This document shows positions 23,673 through 32,342 of a stretch of DNA of 52,584 nt, piece by piece. Each line of letters begins with the position of its first letter. Within the stretch, counting starts at the first letter, position 1. The notes beneath the pieces are model-generated. The model saw only the letters and a program-made list of their open reading frames with translations. It was not told the origin of the DNA and did not search any database. The DNA comes from JACRIK01 sp040753835. Lineage in GTDB: Bacteria > Planctomycetota > MHYJ01 > JACQXL01. The position numbers were made by a program, and so were the translations under genes. The stretch is taken from assembly GCA_040753835.1 (NCBI GenBank), contig JBFMDM010000004.1:1-52584 (forward strand). Reading direction: 5' to 3'.

Positions 23673-25013
23673 CTATACCACGCCCTGGTCAATCATTGAA
23701 TCCGCCACCTTGACGAATCCGCCGATGTTCGCGCCGTTGACGTAGTTGATGAACTTGCCTTCCTTGCCGTATTCCACGCAGGTGGCGTGGATGGCCTTCA
23801 TAATGTTGTGGAGTTTCTCGTCCACCTCCTCGCGGGTCCAGGAGAGGCGCAGGGAGTTCTGGGACATTTCCAGTCCGCTGGTGGCGACGCCGCCGGCATT
23901 GGCCGCCTTGGCCGGCCCGTAGAGTATCTTGGCGTCCAGATAGGCGTTGATGGCGTCAATGTTGGAGGGCATATTGGCGCCTTCGCCCACGCACATACAG
24001 CCGTTCTTGATGAGCGTCTTGGCCGCCTCGCCGTCAATCTCGTTCTGGGTGGCGCAGGGCAGGGCCACGTCGCATTTGATATCCCAGGGCTTTTTACCGG
24101 CCAGATACTTGGCCTTGAACTTGTCCGCGTATTCCTTGATGCGTCCGCGCTTGACGTTCTTCAGGTCCATCACAAAGGCCAGTTTTTCCGTGTTCAGGCC
24201 CTTTTCGTCATAGACCGTGCCGTCCGAGTCGGACAGGGTAACAACCTTGCCGCCCATCTCCATTGCCTTTTCCGCGGCATACTGGGAGACGTTGCCCGAA
24301 CCGGAAATCAGGACCGTCTTGCCTTTGAGCGAGTCCTTTTGGGTCTTGAGCATCTCGTCCACGAAATAGAGGAGTCCGTAACCCGTGGCCTCGGGGCGAA
24401 TAAGCGAGCCGCCCCAGTTCCGGCCCTTGCCGGTTAATACGCCGGTGAACTCGTTGCGAAGCCGTTTGTACTGTCCGAAGAGGAATCCGATTTCGCGGCC
24501 GCCCACGCCGATGTCGCCGGCCGGGACGTCCGTGTCCGGGCCGATGTGGCGGAACAGTTCGGTCATAAACGACTGGCAGAAATGCATTACCTCATTGTCC
24601 GACTTGCCCTTGGGGTCAAAATCCGAGCCGCCCTTGCCGCCGCCCATCGGCAACGTGGTCAGCGAGTTCTTGAAGACCTGTTCAAAGGCCAGGAATTTGA
24701 GGATGCCGAGGTTGACCGAGGGATGCAGGCGCAATCCGCCCTTGTACGGGCCGATGGCGCTGTTCATCTCTATCCTGAACCCGCGGTTGACCTGGACATT
24801 GCCCTTGTCGTCCACCCAGGGCACCCGGAACATCAGGACCCGTTCCGGCTCCACAATCCGGTCCAGAATCTTTGCCTTCTGGTATTTGGGGTTCTTTTCT
24901 ATGAAGGGCATCACTGAGGAGACCACCTCATAAACCGCCTGGTGGAATTCCGTTTCCGCGGGGTTCTTGGCCTTTACCCGGTCCATAAATTGCGTTAGGT
25001 TGTTTCCTGCCAT
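23673..25013 (-). CDS. gdhA: NADP-type glutamate dehydrogenase
   Basis: 446 residues, matching the ~447 of the hexameric family I enzyme that aminates 2-oxoglutarate to glutamate. Signature region PMGGGKGGSDFDPKGKSDNEVMHFCQSF, preceded by GPYKGGLRLHPSVNLGILKFLAFEQ; the Rossmann segment is LISGSGNVSQYAAEKAMEMGG. The start at 25013 (AAAGGA 8 bases upstream) fits the family length. An in-frame ATG at 25070 also has AAGGAG and a promoter close by, so a 19-residue N-terminal extension cannot be excluded. It links nitrogen assimilation to the 2-oxoglutarate pool handled by korDABC downstream. Confidence 0.95.
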   Translation of the reverse strand: MAGNNLTQFMDRVKAKNPAETEFHQAVYEVVSSVMPFIEKNPKYQKAKILDRIVEPERVLMFRVPWVDDKGNVQVNRGFRIEMNSAIGPYKGGLRLHPSVNLGILKFLAFEQVFKNSLTTLPMGGGKGGSDFDPKGKSDNEVMHFCQSFMTELFRHIGPDTDVPAGDIGVGGREIGFLFGQYKRLRNEFTGVLTGKGRNWGGSLIRPEATGYGLLYFVDEMLKTQKDSLKGKTVLISGSGNVSQYAAEKAMEMGGKVVTLSDSDGTVYDEKGLNTEKLAFVMDLKNVKRGRIKEYADKFKAKYLAGKKPWDIKCDVALPCATQNEIDGEAAKTLIKNGCMCVGEGANMPSNIDAINAYLDAKILYGPAKAANAGGVATSGLEMSQNSLRLSWTREEVDEKLHNIMKAIHATCVEYGKEGKFINYVNGANIGGFVKVADSMIDQGVV

Positions 25014-25109
25014 AGTCACATCCTTTCTGTTTTCCCCTGTCTTGGGGGCCTTAGCCATAGTTTGTGGCATCTTTTGCTCCTTATCTAAAGTTGACCCGGT
25101 TAGGGTAGG

Positions 25110-25137
25110 TTGATAGTGCGGTTTTTCACGATGTCAA
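25110..25137 (-). promoter_or_regulatory. Candidate gdhA promoter
   Basis: On the minus strand TTGACA (25137-25132), 16 bases, TATCAA (25115-25110), about 40 bases before the upstream ATG at 25070. Confidence 0.5.
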
Positions 25138-25270
25138 GGTGCTTTTGGCATAGGACGCTATCCTTCCTTTGTCACCCCGAATTCCTTCGGGATGGCATAG
25201 GACAATTTCTCCTTATAAGGATTAGTAAATATAGCAAAATATCGGAAAAGGGCAAGAAATAAAGGATAAA

Positions 25271-26293
25271 TTATGACTTTGAGTGGACGAGTTGCAGTTC
25301 GGCGTCCGCCTCGGCAATGAACTGGCTGATGATTTCCTTAATGGGCTTGATGTCGTTAACCAGCCCGACGCTTTGTCCGGCCATAAGGGAGCCGCGCTTG
25401 ACGTCGCCATCCACCACGGCCTTACGCAGGGCGCCCATCCAAAAACGCTCCACCTCAAACTGGGCCTCCTTTCGGGAAATCGCGCCGGACTCCAGTTTCT
25501 TAAGCAGTTCCAGTTGGAGTTTGCCGAAGGCGACCGTGCCTTCATTATAAAGAGCCCGGACCGAGACGACCGGCAGGGACGAGTCAAACTGGGGCGTAGC
25601 CATGGCATCGCGCGCCTTGGCCCGCAGGAATGCCTCCTTGAATTCCGGATGCGCCTGGCATTCGGTGGACATCACGAAGCGCGTGCCCATCTGGATGCCT
25701 GATGCGCCCATCAGGAGCATATGCGCCATCATCCGGCCCGTGGCAATGCCGCCGGCCGTGAAGATGGGCAACTGGTCCTTAAATTTGAAGAGCACCTCCT
25801 GGAGAAGCACGGTGAGCGAGACCGGGCCGATATGTCCGCCGGATTCACTGCCCTCCAGCATCAGGCCGTCCGTGCCGTATTTTATCATCCGCTCGGCAAT
25901 GGAGTCGGTTGAGGCGAAGCAGATGACCTTGGCGCCAGAATCCTTGGCCTGGGCGATTTCCTCGGTGCGCGGAAACGAGCCGGCAAAGATGATAAATGGC
26001 GCTTTTTTGCGGCAGGCCATCTCCAGATGCGCCGGGTAATTCGGGGCAATCGTAATCAGGTTGACGCCAAAAGGTTTTTTGGTAAGCGTCCGGGTGGCGT
26101 CAATATCCTTTTCCAGCGCCTCAACCGGCATATTGCCGCCGGCCAGGACGCCGAAGGCGCCGTTGTTGCAGACCGTGGCTACCAGATTGGGCGTGCTTAC
26201 CCAAGTCATCGCGCCGCAGATTATCGGGTAATCCACGCCCAGGAATTCCCTGCCTTTTTTCCATAAACGGTCCAGATGTTTGGTGTCTGTCAT
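25271..26293 (-). CDS. Nitronate monooxygenase / FabK-like FMN enzyme
   Basis: 340-residue TIM-barrel flavoprotein of the 2-nitropropane dioxygenase/FabK superfamily. Motifs: YPIICGAMTWVSTPNLVATVCNNGAFGVLAGG at the N-terminus, LMLEGSESGGHIGP and AGGIATGRMMAHMLLMGASGIQMGTRF (FMN phosphate binding). Members either oxidise alkyl nitronates or act as enoyl-ACP reductase II; the sequence alone does not separate the two. No fatty-acid genes adjoin it here. It is transcribed alone on the minus strand. Confidence 0.85.
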   Translation of the reverse strand: MTDTKHLDRLWKKGREFLGVDYPIICGAMTWVSTPNLVATVCNNGAFGVLAGGNMPVEALEKDIDATRTLTKKPFGVNLITIAPNYPAHLEMACRKKAPFIIFAGSFPRTEEIAQAKDSGAKVICFASTDSIAERMIKYGTDGLMLEGSESGGHIGPVSLTVLLQEVLFKFKDQLPIFTAGGIATGRMMAHMLLMGASGIQMGTRFVMSTECQAHPEFKEAFLRAKARDAMATPQFDSSLPVVSVRALYNEGTVAFGKLQLELLKKLESGAISRKEAQFEVERFWMGALRKAVVDGDVKRGSLMAGQSVGLVNDIKPIKEIISQFIAEADAELQLVHSKS

Positions 26294-26362
26294 GGCGTTA
26301 TTATCGGCTGTTTGTCTGCCCTAATCAAGATATATTACATAAAATTGTCAGGATGAGATTTT

Positions 26363-26460
26363 TGCCACTAAGGCACACATTCGCTACGCTCAGTGTAAAC
26401 TTCGGCACGAAGAAAACACTCCTTTTAATTATTCTTAGTGTCTTAGTGACTTTGTGGCTA
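26363..26460. repeat. CACTAAGG microrepeat palindrome
   Basis: Left arm GCCACTAAGGCAC, right arm AGTGTCTTAGTGACTTTGTGGC. Same family as 11284-11331 and 38624-38690. It ends 10 bases past the stop of the lipid kinase gene. Confidence 0.7.
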
Positions 26461-26470
26461 ATTCCATGCT

Positions 26471-27484
26471 TTAGGCAATCGGGGAGAAGATTCTGATGGC
26501 CTTGGGGGCGACCTCAATCTCGGCCGGGAGGCAGCCGCAGAAGTCGCCATCCACCTGAAGCGCGACCGGTTCGCTGGACGCGGTCCCTTCGGGCTGGGTG
26601 GAAGTAATAGTTACCTTGCTTATGCGCTGATGGCCGGCCGAGGTTAGGGAGCCGCCCGCCTGACCAAACGGCCATTCGGGCAGGTTGCCCAGAAGCGCCA
26701 GGGTGTAATAATATAATATACTCAAAGACGACCTGCCGCTGAACCAACAGGCGTCCAGCAGGCCGTCATTATGGATTGCCTGATTAACCAGGACAAACGG
26801 GCCGCCGTAACTGCGGACATTGGCAACCTGGACGAACGAGGCGTCTTCGGTGAGCGGCTTGTCCCGCTTTTGCCGGGATGTGCCTGAGGCATCACCGCCA
26901 GCAAGGATGGTTATTTTCGGCGCCCGGTAACTGAATAGATGTTTCAGAGCAATGGGAAAATAACTGAACAGATGCGCCTGTAATCGCGAACCATCTTTTC
27001 TGGAAAGATGATATTTCCGCGCCACCTCGGCGTCAAATCCGATTCCGGCCATGGAGATAAAATAACGTCTGATATTTTCCTTGGGCAGGTAAATACAGCC
27101 CAGGTCTAATTGATTAGTAAGGTTATCCCGGAAAAGATGGATGAACTGCCTGACACTACGTTTTAGTTTGAGTTCCTTGGCAATGACATTGCCGGAGCCG
27201 AAGGGGATAAAACCCAGGACCGGGCGGCTGGCCGCATCAAACCGGGGGTTGGCCACCAGGCCGTTGATGACCTCGTTGAGCGTGCCGTCTCCGCCCAGGC
27301 AGAGGATGGGGGTCGTATCCGGATGCGCCTGGGCCAGGGATATGGCGTCTCCGGCCTTTTGGGTAGGCGCCACCTCATATTCTATGGCCGCCTTGGCCAG
27401 GGCGTCTTTGAGGCGCTCCAGGAAGCGCATGGCCCGTCCGCTGCCGGAAATCGGGTTGACAATGATTTTCAGTTGAGAAGCCAT
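26471..27484 (-). CDS. Diacylglycerol kinase-family lipid kinase (YegS/DagK-like)
   Basis: 337 residues. IIVNPISGSG (about 8-17) and CLGGDGTLNEVINGL (about 62-76) are the nucleotide-binding signatures of the DAGK catalytic domain; FIPFGSGNVIAKEL matches the GT/SGN substrate loop. The C-terminal double-beta domain ends LQVDGDFCG...EIEVAPKAIRIFSP, typical of YegS/DgkB. It phosphorylates a lipid hydroxyl such as diacylglycerol at the inner membrane; the exact lipid is unknown. Divergent from the kor operon. Confidence 0.9.
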   Translation of the reverse strand: MASQLKIIVNPISGSGRAMRFLERLKDALAKAAIEYEVAPTQKAGDAISLAQAHPDTTPILCLGGDGTLNEVINGLVANPRFDAASRPVLGFIPFGSGNVIAKELKLKRSVRQFIHLFRDNLTNQLDLGCIYLPKENIRRYFISMAGIGFDAEVARKYHLSRKDGSRLQAHLFSYFPIALKHLFSYRAPKITILAGGDASGTSRQKRDKPLTEDASFVQVANVRSYGGPFVLVNQAIHNDGLLDACWFSGRSSLSILYYYTLALLGNLPEWPFGQAGGSLTSAGHQRISKVTITSTQPEGTASSEPVALQVDGDFCGCLPAEIEVAPKAIRIFSPIA

Positions 27485-27616
27485 CTACATATTTTATCAG
27501 AAATATCTGGATTTGCAATAAATTCTGGGGTATACTCCAGTGCGAATAAAATGAGCGCTGGTCGGAAGCATCCCGCTCCAATTGAACAGGACGGGGGCGC
27601 ACCGGGAGGCAATGGA

Positions 27617-27907
27617 ATGAAAAACAAAAAGGCGAAAACCGCAGCACCCATCGGGGCATCCAAAGCAAACCAAGAGGTTGTAGAAGTCCCGAAGGGATGT
27701 CTTACATTGATTAAGGACCGGTGCAAGAGTTGCGGATTCTGCATAGAGTTCTGCCCCAAGAAAGTACTGGAATTCTCATCCGAATCCAATGCCAAGGGCT
27801 ACCGGGTTCCCAGGGTAAAAGACCCTGACAAGTGCATACTCTGCGGCTTTTGCTCTATGTATTGCCCGGATTTTGCGATTTACCAGACGAAAAATAAAGA
27901 GAAGTAA
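27617..27907 (+). CDS. korD: 2-oxoglutarate:ferredoxin oxidoreductase delta subunit (ferredoxin)
   Basis: 96 residues. Start at 27617, supported by GGGAGG 7 bases upstream; earlier in-frame ATGs, including 27551, encode repeat-like sequence. Two [4Fe-4S] motifs, CKSCGFCIEFCPKK and CILCGFCSMYCPD, mark the ferredoxin-like subunit that passes electrons from the TPP/FeS core to ferredoxin. It is the first gene of korDABC, 8 bases before korA. Confidence 0.9.
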   Translation: MKNKKAKTAAPIGASKANQEVVEVPKGCLTLIKDRCKSCGFCIEFCPKKVLEFSSESNAKGYRVPRVKDPDKCILCGFCSMYCPDFAIYQTKNKEK

Positions 27908-27915
27908 TTTCTATT

Positions 27916-29073
27916 ATGGCGGCGTCTAAAGAGACCGTTTTGGAAGGCAGGCATTTCATAAACGGCGCCACGGCCTGCGCCGAGGGCGCTATTATAGCCG
28001 GCTGCCGTTTCTTTGCCGGATACCCGATTACGCCGGCCACCGAGGTGGCTGAGCGGATGGCCGAGCGCCTGCCCCATCTGGGCGGCGTCTATATCCAGAT
28101 GGAGGATGAGATTGCCTCTATGGCCGCCATACTGGGCGCGTCCTGGGGCGGAATGAAATCAATGACTGCGACCTCAGGCCCGGGTTTTTCCCTGATGATG
28201 GAAAACCTCGGCCTGGGCCTGATGACCGAGACGCCCTGCGTGGTGGTGAATATGCAGAGGGCCGGGCCGTCCACCGGACTGCCTACCTACGTCGGACAAG
28301 GCGATATGATGCAGGCCCGTTGGGGTTCGCACGGGGTCTATGAAATTATCGCCCTGGCGCCCTCCTCGCCTCAGGAGGCCATGGACCTGACCATCACGGC
28401 TTTTAATCTCTCCGAGGAATTCCGCCTGCCGGTCTTGATTATGGGTGATGAGATAATCTCGCATATGACCGAACGAGTGGTCATCCCGCCTGCTGACAAG
28501 GTTAAGATATATCCCAGGCGCATGCCCAAGGTGCGGCCCGATGATTACCTGCCTTATCAGCCGGATAAGGACCTGGTACCGGCAATGGCGCCGGTGGGCG
28601 AGGGATATCACATCCAAACCACCGGACTGACCCATAACGAAAAGGGCTATCCTGTGATGACCTCCGAGGCGCACCAGAAACTGATAAAACGGCTGGTGGA
28701 CAAGATAATTCTCAATAAGAATAAAACCATCCGGGTGGAAGAGGAAAATACGGCTGGCGCGGACGTGGTAATTTGCAGTTACGGAAGTTCGGCGCGCATC
28801 GCCGAATGGGCCATCAAAGAGGCGCGCGCCAAAGGAATCAAGGTCGGCAAACTGCGCCTGATTACGGTCTGGCCCTTCCCTGAGGAGAAAGTCAGGGCCG
28901 CGGCCAAAAAGACAAAGGCATTCGTGGTGCCTGAGATAAACAACGGCCAGATTGCGCTTGAGGTGGAGCGCTGCGCCGCGGGCAACGCCAAAGTGATTAC
29001 CGTTCCGCATATGGGCGGTTCGACCCATAATCCCCAGGATATATTGGAGTCAATCATAAGGGCGGTAAAATAA
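27916..29073 (+). CDS. korA: 2-oxoglutarate:ferredoxin oxidoreductase alpha subunit
   Basis: 385 residues. Carries the pyrimidine-binding and transketolase-C-like domains: GNxAxAEGAIIAGCRFFAGYPITPATE-type opening (about 15-42), MEDEIASMAAILGASWGGMKSMTATSGPGFSLMMEN, and a C-terminal domain ending GGSTHNPQDILESIIRAVK. With KorB it binds TPP and CoA to interconvert 2-oxoglutarate and succinyl-CoA with ferredoxin. The paralogous substrate range (2-oxoacids in general) cannot be excluded. korB follows 4 bases after the stop. Confidence 0.92.
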   Translation: MAASKETVLEGRHFINGATACAEGAIIAGCRFFAGYPITPATEVAERMAERLPHLGGVYIQMEDEIASMAAILGASWGGMKSMTATSGPGFSLMMENLGLGLMTETPCVVVNMQRAGPSTGLPTYVGQGDMMQARWGSHGVYEIIALAPSSPQEAMDLTITAFNLSEEFRLPVLIMGDEIISHMTERVVIPPADKVKIYPRRMPKVRPDDYLPYQPDKDLVPAMAPVGEGYHIQTTGLTHNEKGYPVMTSEAHQKLIKRLVDKIILNKNKTIRVEEENTAGADVVICSYGSSARIAEWAIKEARAKGIKVGKLRLITVWPFPEEKVRAAAKKTKAFVVPEINNGQIALEVERCAAGNAKVITVPHMGGSTHNPQDILESIIRAVK

Positions 29074-29077
29074 CAAT

Positions 29078-30028
29078 ATGGAAAATAAGATTAGCCAACA
29101 TCCTTTGGATGAATTTATCCGCCAGGACCGGATGCCGCACATCTGGTGTCCGGGCTGCGGACTGGGCACGGTCTTCAGCGGACTGCTTAACGCCATAATA
29201 AAATCCTCCGCCTCTGACGTCGCCCTTTGTGACGAACCTCGCCCTGTTGGGCGGGAGACATCGCCTGCGGGCGGGGGAATTGACTTGAATAAGGTTGCCA
29301 TTGTCTCCGGCATCGGATGCACGGGCCGGATTGCCGGTTATGTCAGGTTTGATGGCTTCCACACCACGCACGGCCGGGCCATACCATTTGCCACCGGCCT
29401 GAAACTGGCCCGCCCGGATTTAAAAGTAATCGTGGTGTCGGGCGAAGGCGACCTGTTCTCTATCGGCGGCAATCATTTCATCCACGCCGGCCGCAGAAAC
29501 GTGGACCTGACCGTGGTATGCGTCAACAACTCCAATTACGGAATGACCGGCGGCCAATGCAGCGCGACCACGCCGGTCCGGGCCGTCACCACGACCACGC
29601 CATTCGGTAATTTTGAGGCGCCCTTTTCCCTGCCGCATATTGCCGCGGCTGTCGGCGCGGTCTACGTCGCGCGCTGGACCGCCTTCCACGCCCAAAAGAT
29701 GCAGGCCTCCATTGCCCGGGCCATCCAGAAAAAGGGGTTCAGTTTCGTGGAGATTATGTCGCCCTGCCCCACCTATTACGCCCGGATGAACAAACTCGGC
29801 ACCGGCTTAGATATGATGAAGTTCTATAAGGATAACACGGTCATTGCAAACGAGGTAAAACTTGAAGACATCAGCATTACCAGGGGCGGCAAGATAGTCA
29901 TCGGCGATTTTATAGACAAGGACCGGCCGACCTTTAACGATTTGGTGGAGGAGATGACCTGCAAGTTCACCCCGGCCGGACACGCTAAACCCAGCGGGGA
30001 AGACAAGCAAAAGTTGGAATTGCATTAA
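29078..30028 (+). CDS. korB: 2-oxoglutarate:ferredoxin oxidoreductase beta subunit
   Basis: 316 residues. WCPGCGLGTV holds the cluster-binding Cys pair near the N-terminus; GEGDLFSIGGNHFIHAGRRNVDLTVVCVNNSNYGMTGGQ is the TPP/Mg site (GDG-like...NNxxYGMTGGQ). About 25 residues (SSASDVALCDEPRPVGRETSPAGGG, around 46-70), rich in GC palindromes at the DNA level, interrupt the usual short link before IDLNKVAIVSGIGC. They look like an in-frame repeat insertion. The active-site segments are otherwise intact. Confidence 0.92.
   Translation: MENKISQHPLDEFIRQDRMPHIWCPGCGLGTVFSGLLNAIIKSSASDVALCDEPRPVGRETSPAGGGIDLNKVAIVSGIGCTGRIAGYVRFDGFHTTHGRAIPFATGLKLARPDLKVIVVSGEGDLFSIGGNHFIHAGRRNVDLTVVCVNNSNYGMTGGQCSATTPVRAVTTTTPFGNFEAPFSLPHIAAAVGAVYVARWTAFHAQKMQASIARAIQKKGFSFVEIMSPCPTYYARMNKLGTGLDMMKFYKDNTVIANEVKLEDISITRGGKIVIGDFIDKDRPTFNDLVEEMTCKFTPAGHAKPSGEDKQKLELH
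29236..29278 (+). repeat. In-frame palindromic insert in korB
   Basis: Two small GC stems (CGCCC/GGGCG at 29240-29253, CGCC/GGCG at 29262-29273) inside the extra segment of KorB. The Pro-Arg-Pro-Val it encodes also appears before the 33-nt element in the GH57 gene. Confidence 0.6.
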
Positions 30029-30225
30029 TAAGAAGAAAGAAATAAGGTTCACCCCGCACATAATATTTGTGCAATATGCAGGGCAGTTAAACAGATGCAA
30101 CAATTATTTCTATTTCTGAGAGGTGACCAATAATGCTTATGTGCGGGGCGAGTTAACGGTCTTAAACCAGGAAGCAGAAATAGATTGTTCTTAAAGTGAA
30201 TATGAAGAAAGAAATAAGGTTCACC
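30027..30225. repeat. 27-bp direct repeat bracketing a 97-bp inverted-repeat element
   Basis: 30027-30053 and 30199-30225 match at 26 of 27 positions; the second copy carries the korC start codon, the first has A for T and thus no ATG. Between them, 30052-30063 (CCCCGCACATAA) and 30137-30148 are perfect 12-bp inverted repeats bounding a 97-bp unit with no gene. The hairpin at 20222-20244 has the same CCCGCACATAA arms. Confidence 0.8.
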
Positions 30226-30756
30226 GGATTCGGCGGCCAAGGCATCATCCTGGCCGGGCATATTACCGGCAAGGCCGCAGCGATTTATTCGGACCTCTAT
30301 GCCACCCTGACCCAGAGTTACGGGCCGGAATCGCGGGGCGGCGCCTCCAGCGCACAACTGATTATCTCCGACAAGCCGATATTCTACCCCAATATCACCC
30401 GGCCGGATATTCTTATCGCTATGTCCCAGGAGGGATATTCCAAATATAAGGACGAGTTAAAGCCGAACGGGATTATGCTCATTGACGAAGACCTGGTAAA
30501 AGACGGAAAACCGCGGGGGGATGTCAACATCGTCCGGATACCGGCCACCCGCCTGGCTGAGCAACTCGGCAAAAGGATGGTGGCCAATATCGTTATGCTC
30601 GGGTTTATGACCGCTCGCCTCGCCTCCGCTTCGGCGGAGCGGGGGCAAACAAACGTGCTTCGGAGAAAGGCAATGGAGGAGGCGGTCAAAACATCGGTTC
30701 CGCCGGCCAGCATAGAACTCAATATGCAGGCCTTTGACAAAGGATTTTCCGCCTGA
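30202..30756 (+). CDS. korC: 2-oxoglutarate:ferredoxin oxidoreductase gamma subunit
   Basis: 184 residues from the ATG at 30202 (a GTG two codons earlier is possible). MKKEIRFTGFGGQGIILAGHITGKAA, SYGPESRGGASSAQLIIS and VNIVRIPATRLAEQLGKRMVANIVMLGF are typical of the gamma (POR gamma) domain. Near the C-terminus LASASAERGQTNV is encoded by a CTCCGC/GCGGAG palindrome (30624-30639) where the family has a short loop. It is separated from korB by the 97-bp inverted-repeat element, so the operon is stretched at this point. Confidence 0.9.
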   Translation: MKKEIRFTGFGGQGIILAGHITGKAAAIYSDLYATLTQSYGPESRGGASSAQLIISDKPIFYPNITRPDILIAMSQEGYSKYKDELKPNGIMLIDEDLVKDGKPRGDVNIVRIPATRLAEQLGKRMVANIVMLGFMTARLASASAERGQTNVLRRKAMEEAVKTSVPPASIELNMQAFDKGFSA

Positions 30757-30795
30757 AGCGGATCCGCCTATGGCGGAAATTATAAGAGGTAACAT

Positions 30796-31638
30796 ATGCG
30801 TGAAATCAAGGCCGAAAATATTGTTGCAGCGATTAAGAAGATGTGCATAGAGGCAAACTGCGTCATCTCCGACGAGGTGATAGCGCTCCTCAAGAAATCG
30901 CTGGGTATAGAAGAATCGCCGACCGGCAAGGAGATGCTCCAGCAAATACTGGAAAACGACAAGATAGCCAAAGACAAGATAGTGCCCATCTGCCAGGACA
31001 CGGGCACGGCCGTGGTCTTTGCGGAAATCGGGCAGGATGCGCACATCACCGGCGGGTATCTCTATGACGCCATCAATGAGGGCGTGCGCCAGGGATATAA
31101 AGATGGATTCCTACGTAAGTCCATCATATCCGACCCCCTGAACCGCAAGAACACCAACGACAACACGCCGGCTATGATACACCCGGAAATCGTGCCAGGC
31201 GACAAACTAAAGATATACCTCCTGCCCAAGGGCGGCGGGGCTGAGAATATGAGCGCGCTCAAGATGCTTCCGCCCTCGGCCGGGCTTGAGGGCGTTAAGA
31301 AATTCATCATTGAGACCGTGAAGAACGCCGGAGCCAATCCCTGCCCGCCTATTATTGTGGGCGTGGGCATCGGCGGCAACTTTGACGGTTGTGCGGTCCT
31401 GGCAAAGAGAGCGCACCTCAGGCCGGCCGGAACGCCCAATCCCAATCCTTTCTACGCAAAATTAGAGCAGGACCTGCTCAAGGAGATAAATAATCTGGGC
31501 ATCGGCCCACAGGGCCTGGGCGGCCGGTGCACGGCTTTGGCGGTTCATATTGAATACGGGCCCGTGCACATTACCGCCCTGCCTGTGGCGGTCAATATCA
31601 ACTGTCACGCGGCCCGCCTGCGCTCCGCTCTTCTCTAA
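30796..31638 (+). CDS. Class I fumarate hydratase, alpha-type subunit
   Basis: 280 residues. Iron-sulfur hydratase of the FumA/tartrate dehydratase N-terminal family: PICQDTGTAVVF, GVGIGGNFDGCAVLAKRA and PVAVNINCHAAR supply the three cluster cysteines; GPQGLGGRCTALAV is also conserved. The normal last residues are replaced by RLRSALL, encoded by repeat sequence that continues into a hairpin. The beta-type subunit normally following the alpha subunit is absent; the next gene is DUF2284. It probably acts on fumarate/malate alongside the kor enzyme, but tartrate dehydratase cannot be excluded. Confidence 0.87.
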   Translation: MREIKAENIVAAIKKMCIEANCVISDEVIALLKKSLGIEESPTGKEMLQQILENDKIAKDKIVPICQDTGTAVVFAEIGQDAHITGGYLYDAINEGVRQGYKDGFLRKSIISDPLNRKNTNDNTPAMIHPEIVPGDKLKIYLLPKGGGAENMSALKMLPPSAGLEGVKKFIIETVKNAGANPCPPIIVGVGIGGNFDGCAVLAKRAHLRPAGTPNPNPFYAKLEQDLLKEINNLGIGPQGLGGRCTALAVHIEYGPVHITALPVAVNINCHAARLRSALL

Positions 31639-31648
31639 TGAAACGTGA

Positions 31649-31680
31649 GCGCTCCGCCTTAGTGGACTGGTGCGGAGCGC
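31649..31680. terminator. Hairpin after fumarase gene
   Basis: GCGCTCCGC (31649-31657) and GCGGAGCGC (31672-31680), a perfect 9-bp stem with a 14-base loop. It shares its arms with the GCGGAGCG end of the 33-nt protein-embedded element. Confidence 0.5.
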
Positions 31681-31705
31681 GAGGTAACCCTGTAATCAGG
31701 TAAGT

Positions 31706-32209
31706 ATGATAAATCTGAAAAGATACAGCGCTTACGCCTTATCTCGCGGCGCCCGACATACCCTGGTCATCAAGGCCAAAGACATCGTCCTTGACCCGCG
31801 CACGATGCTCAAATGCCGGTTTGGATGCACGGGCTGGAGCCGCAACTGGACCTGCCCATCCGCGCCCGGAGCGGTCACGGTTTGGGAATTCGCCCAGATT
31901 CTCAGGCATTACAAAAAGGCATTGCTTATTCACACCCACGACAAACGACTCTCGCAGGAACTATCATTCGCCGTAGAACAGAAGGCCTATGCGGACGGCG
32001 CGTATTTTGCCTTCAGTTTATCCGATTGCGCGGTCTGCAAGGAATGTCGGTATCCCAAACCCTGCCGCGCGCCCAAAAAGGCCCGGCCGGCAATGCAGGC
32101 CGTGGGCATAGACGTCTTTGCCACGGTCCGCAAACTCGGCCTGCCCCTCAAGACACTCAAGGCCAAAACCGAGACCCCAAATTGGTATAGTTTGGTACTG
32201 ATAGATTAA
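31706..32209 (+). CDS. DUF2284 metal-binding protein
   Basis: 167 residues. CRFGCTGWSRNWTCPSAPG near residue 36-54 and SDCAVCKECRYPKPCRAPKKARPAMQAVGIDV in the second half form the Cys-rich pattern of DUF2284 proteins, often found in anaerobes and thought to bind metal or FeS clusters. About ten cysteines in a small soluble protein support this. Its role is unknown. It follows the fumarase gene after a hairpin and precedes a promoter for the glucan genes. Confidence 0.85.
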   Translation: MINLKRYSAYALSRGARHTLVIKAKDIVLDPRTMLKCRFGCTGWSRNWTCPSAPGAVTVWEFAQILRHYKKALLIHTHDKRLSQELSFAVEQKAYADGAYFAFSLSDCAVCKECRYPKPCRAPKKARPAMQAVGIDVFATVRKLGLPLKTLKAKTETPNWYSLVLID

Positions 32210-32232
32210 CTTTCTTTCACCTTATTTTTTCC

Positions 32233-32261
32233 TTGACCCGTTATATGGAGTTTGGTATTAT
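32233..32261 (+). promoter_or_regulatory. Promoter of the GH57 gene
   Basis: TTGACC, 17 bases, TATTAT, about 80 bases before the GH57 ATG. The leader has a GGACGCG..CGCGTCC inverted pair (about 32298-32333). Confidence 0.6.
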
Positions 32262-32342
32262 CTGCCAATAATTTGTTAAGTAAGCGGTTTTAGTTCGCTG
32301 GACGCGGTCACTTCGTGTTCACGCCACGCGTCCGATGATTCA

